From Chamaea fasciata (Eukaryota > Chordata > Aves > Passeriformes > Sylviidae): a DNA stretch of 64,000 nucleotides. The notes under the pieces are model-generated. The model was given only the letters and a program-made list of their open reading frames with translations. It had not been told where the DNA came from and made no database searches. This document shows positions 48,715 to 64,000 of the stretch, piece after piece (positions within the stretch are counted from its first letter, which is position 1; every line of letters starts with the position of its first letter). The stretch lies in NCBI GenBank assembly GCA_029207755.1, contig JARCOQ010000006.1, forward strand, positions 8,028,013-8,092,012. Direction: 5' to 3'. A program made the translations under genes and the position numbers.

Positions 48715-49738
48715 TCTTATAAATAAAAAAAAAGTTTATTACATCATTTAGACTTGAAAGAAGTCACAGTAATCAATGCACTCAACAATTACAGCAAGTG
48801 CATCCTGTACACCACCAACCCAAATGGATTGATTCTGTATTTTATAAATAAAAATTAACATATTTACAGTGAGAAATAAAAGCATGGCATTAGGCAGTTA
48901 AATTAGCAGATTACACAAATGCCTACCAGTTGTTTTTTTTAAAAAGTACAAATCTACAAGATTACATACGACACGTATGACTTAATTAGGTTTAAATTTT
49001 CAGAATCACAACATTTTTGTACATAATTTTGACTATGGCTCTTCCAACCATTGCCTATAAAACCCCCCATTTAATGGCAAAAAGCTCCTTTTCCTTCTAA
49101 ACAGCTTCAGCCGTTTAAGATGCATTCCCTAAGATCTACTGTAGTGCAGAAGTATGAAATGATTTCCTCTAATGAGAGGCTATGGACAGTGACAATATGT
49201 ACAACTGTGGTACTTTTTTGCTTTAAAAATAGTGCAGATTCCCAGTTTACCCACCAGGGCCAAAAATGGAGTCAAAGTTCATTTCAAAATCATCTTCATT
49301 TCACCAAAGAGCAAGTGATCCAGATAGACACTCACTAGGCTTAGAGACTGTAATTTGCTCTATAAAAATACAGTATTTTAATTCTATTTACATGTTACAG
49401 ATCTCTCATTCACCCAGCAAGCTGACATCTACAAGCTTCAAAAAAACCCAAGGAACCCCCCAAAAAAGGATAATGGAGCACAACATTGGCAAGCACAGCA
49501 GCTGGACCCGTCCGCTTAGGAGAGCAAAGGTAAGGAAAATGGAATGTGAAAGGTTTGGTTACTGGGCTTCGTTGGCTGTCAAAGTAAACAAAAATCTGTC
49601 TAACACATCTTATACATTAAACATGGCAAAAAAAGCTGAAGTAAACTATTCCCAAGATAAACATTCTGCATCATAGGATCCTTCTGCTGAACAATCCCTG
49701 TGAAACCTGCTGAGTGGAAGAAGTGATCCTGAGGATAG
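48715..49738 (-). other. EIF2AK3: EIF2AK3 3' UTR (predicted extent)
   Basis: From the stop codon at 49739-49741, the minus strand continues about 1 kb to AATAAA (plus-strand TTTATT at 48735-48740). Cleavage is expected 10-30 bases further, near 48710-48725. The stretch is AT rich, as expected for a 3' UTR. The end point is a prediction from a single hexamer. Confidence 0.55.
48735..48740 (-). terminator. EIF2AK3: Polyadenylation signal AATAAA for EIF2AK3
   Basis: A canonical AATAAA on the minus strand about 1 kb past the EIF2AK3 stop codon, followed by T-rich sequence. Confidence 0.55.

Positions 49739-64000
<14,262 letters not shown>

Overview
This window is nuclear DNA from a bird, most likely a songbird. 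Genes are split by GT-AG introns, intergenic sequence is low in coding content, and there are many short CR1 LINE 3' ends, recognised by the ATTCTATGATTCTATG-type tail. There is one solo endogenous-retroviral LTR and many microsatellites. No bacterial or plasmid features are present. The anchor gene is EIF2AK3 (PERK), recognised from its protein sequence. No search was run; all exon limits were read by eye from splice signals, reading-phase continuity and protein sense.

Layout. (1) About 2.9-10.05 kb, plus strand: a small multi-exon gene of about 230-240 codons. Its five best-supported exons (4051-4143, 6260-6431, 7739-7876, 8948-9077, 9903-10047) join in perfect phase. The predicted protein repeats a W/Y-x3-Y-x2-[DS]-Y motif, as seen in axonemal or sperm microtubule-inner proteins. 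It sits where mammals carry TEX37 (SPMIP9) next to EIF2AK3, but I cannot confirm orthology. (2) About 10-34.4 kb: no convincing gene; CR1 fragments, a solo LTR (29525-29976) and low-complexity DNA. (3) About 34.4-36.3 kb: a strong CpG island with two good splice donors, probably the promoter and 5' exons of the next gene. (4) 40.84-46.21 kb, plus strand: a complete three-coding-exon aminergic class A GPCR of 368 residues. Its chemistry is nearest to the histamine-H2, trace-amine and octopamine-beta receptors, and I do not recognise it as a standard mammalian receptor. (5) 48.7-64 kb, minus strand: the 3' ten coding exons of EIF2AK3, covering the end of the luminal domain, the membrane segment, the whole split kinase domain and the C-terminus. 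The rest of the luminal domain and the promoter lie beyond base 64000.

The genes do not form an operon or obvious pathway. The GPCR and EIF2AK3 converge tail to tail across about 2.5 kb. The most unusual items are the GPCR and the small motif-repeat gene.
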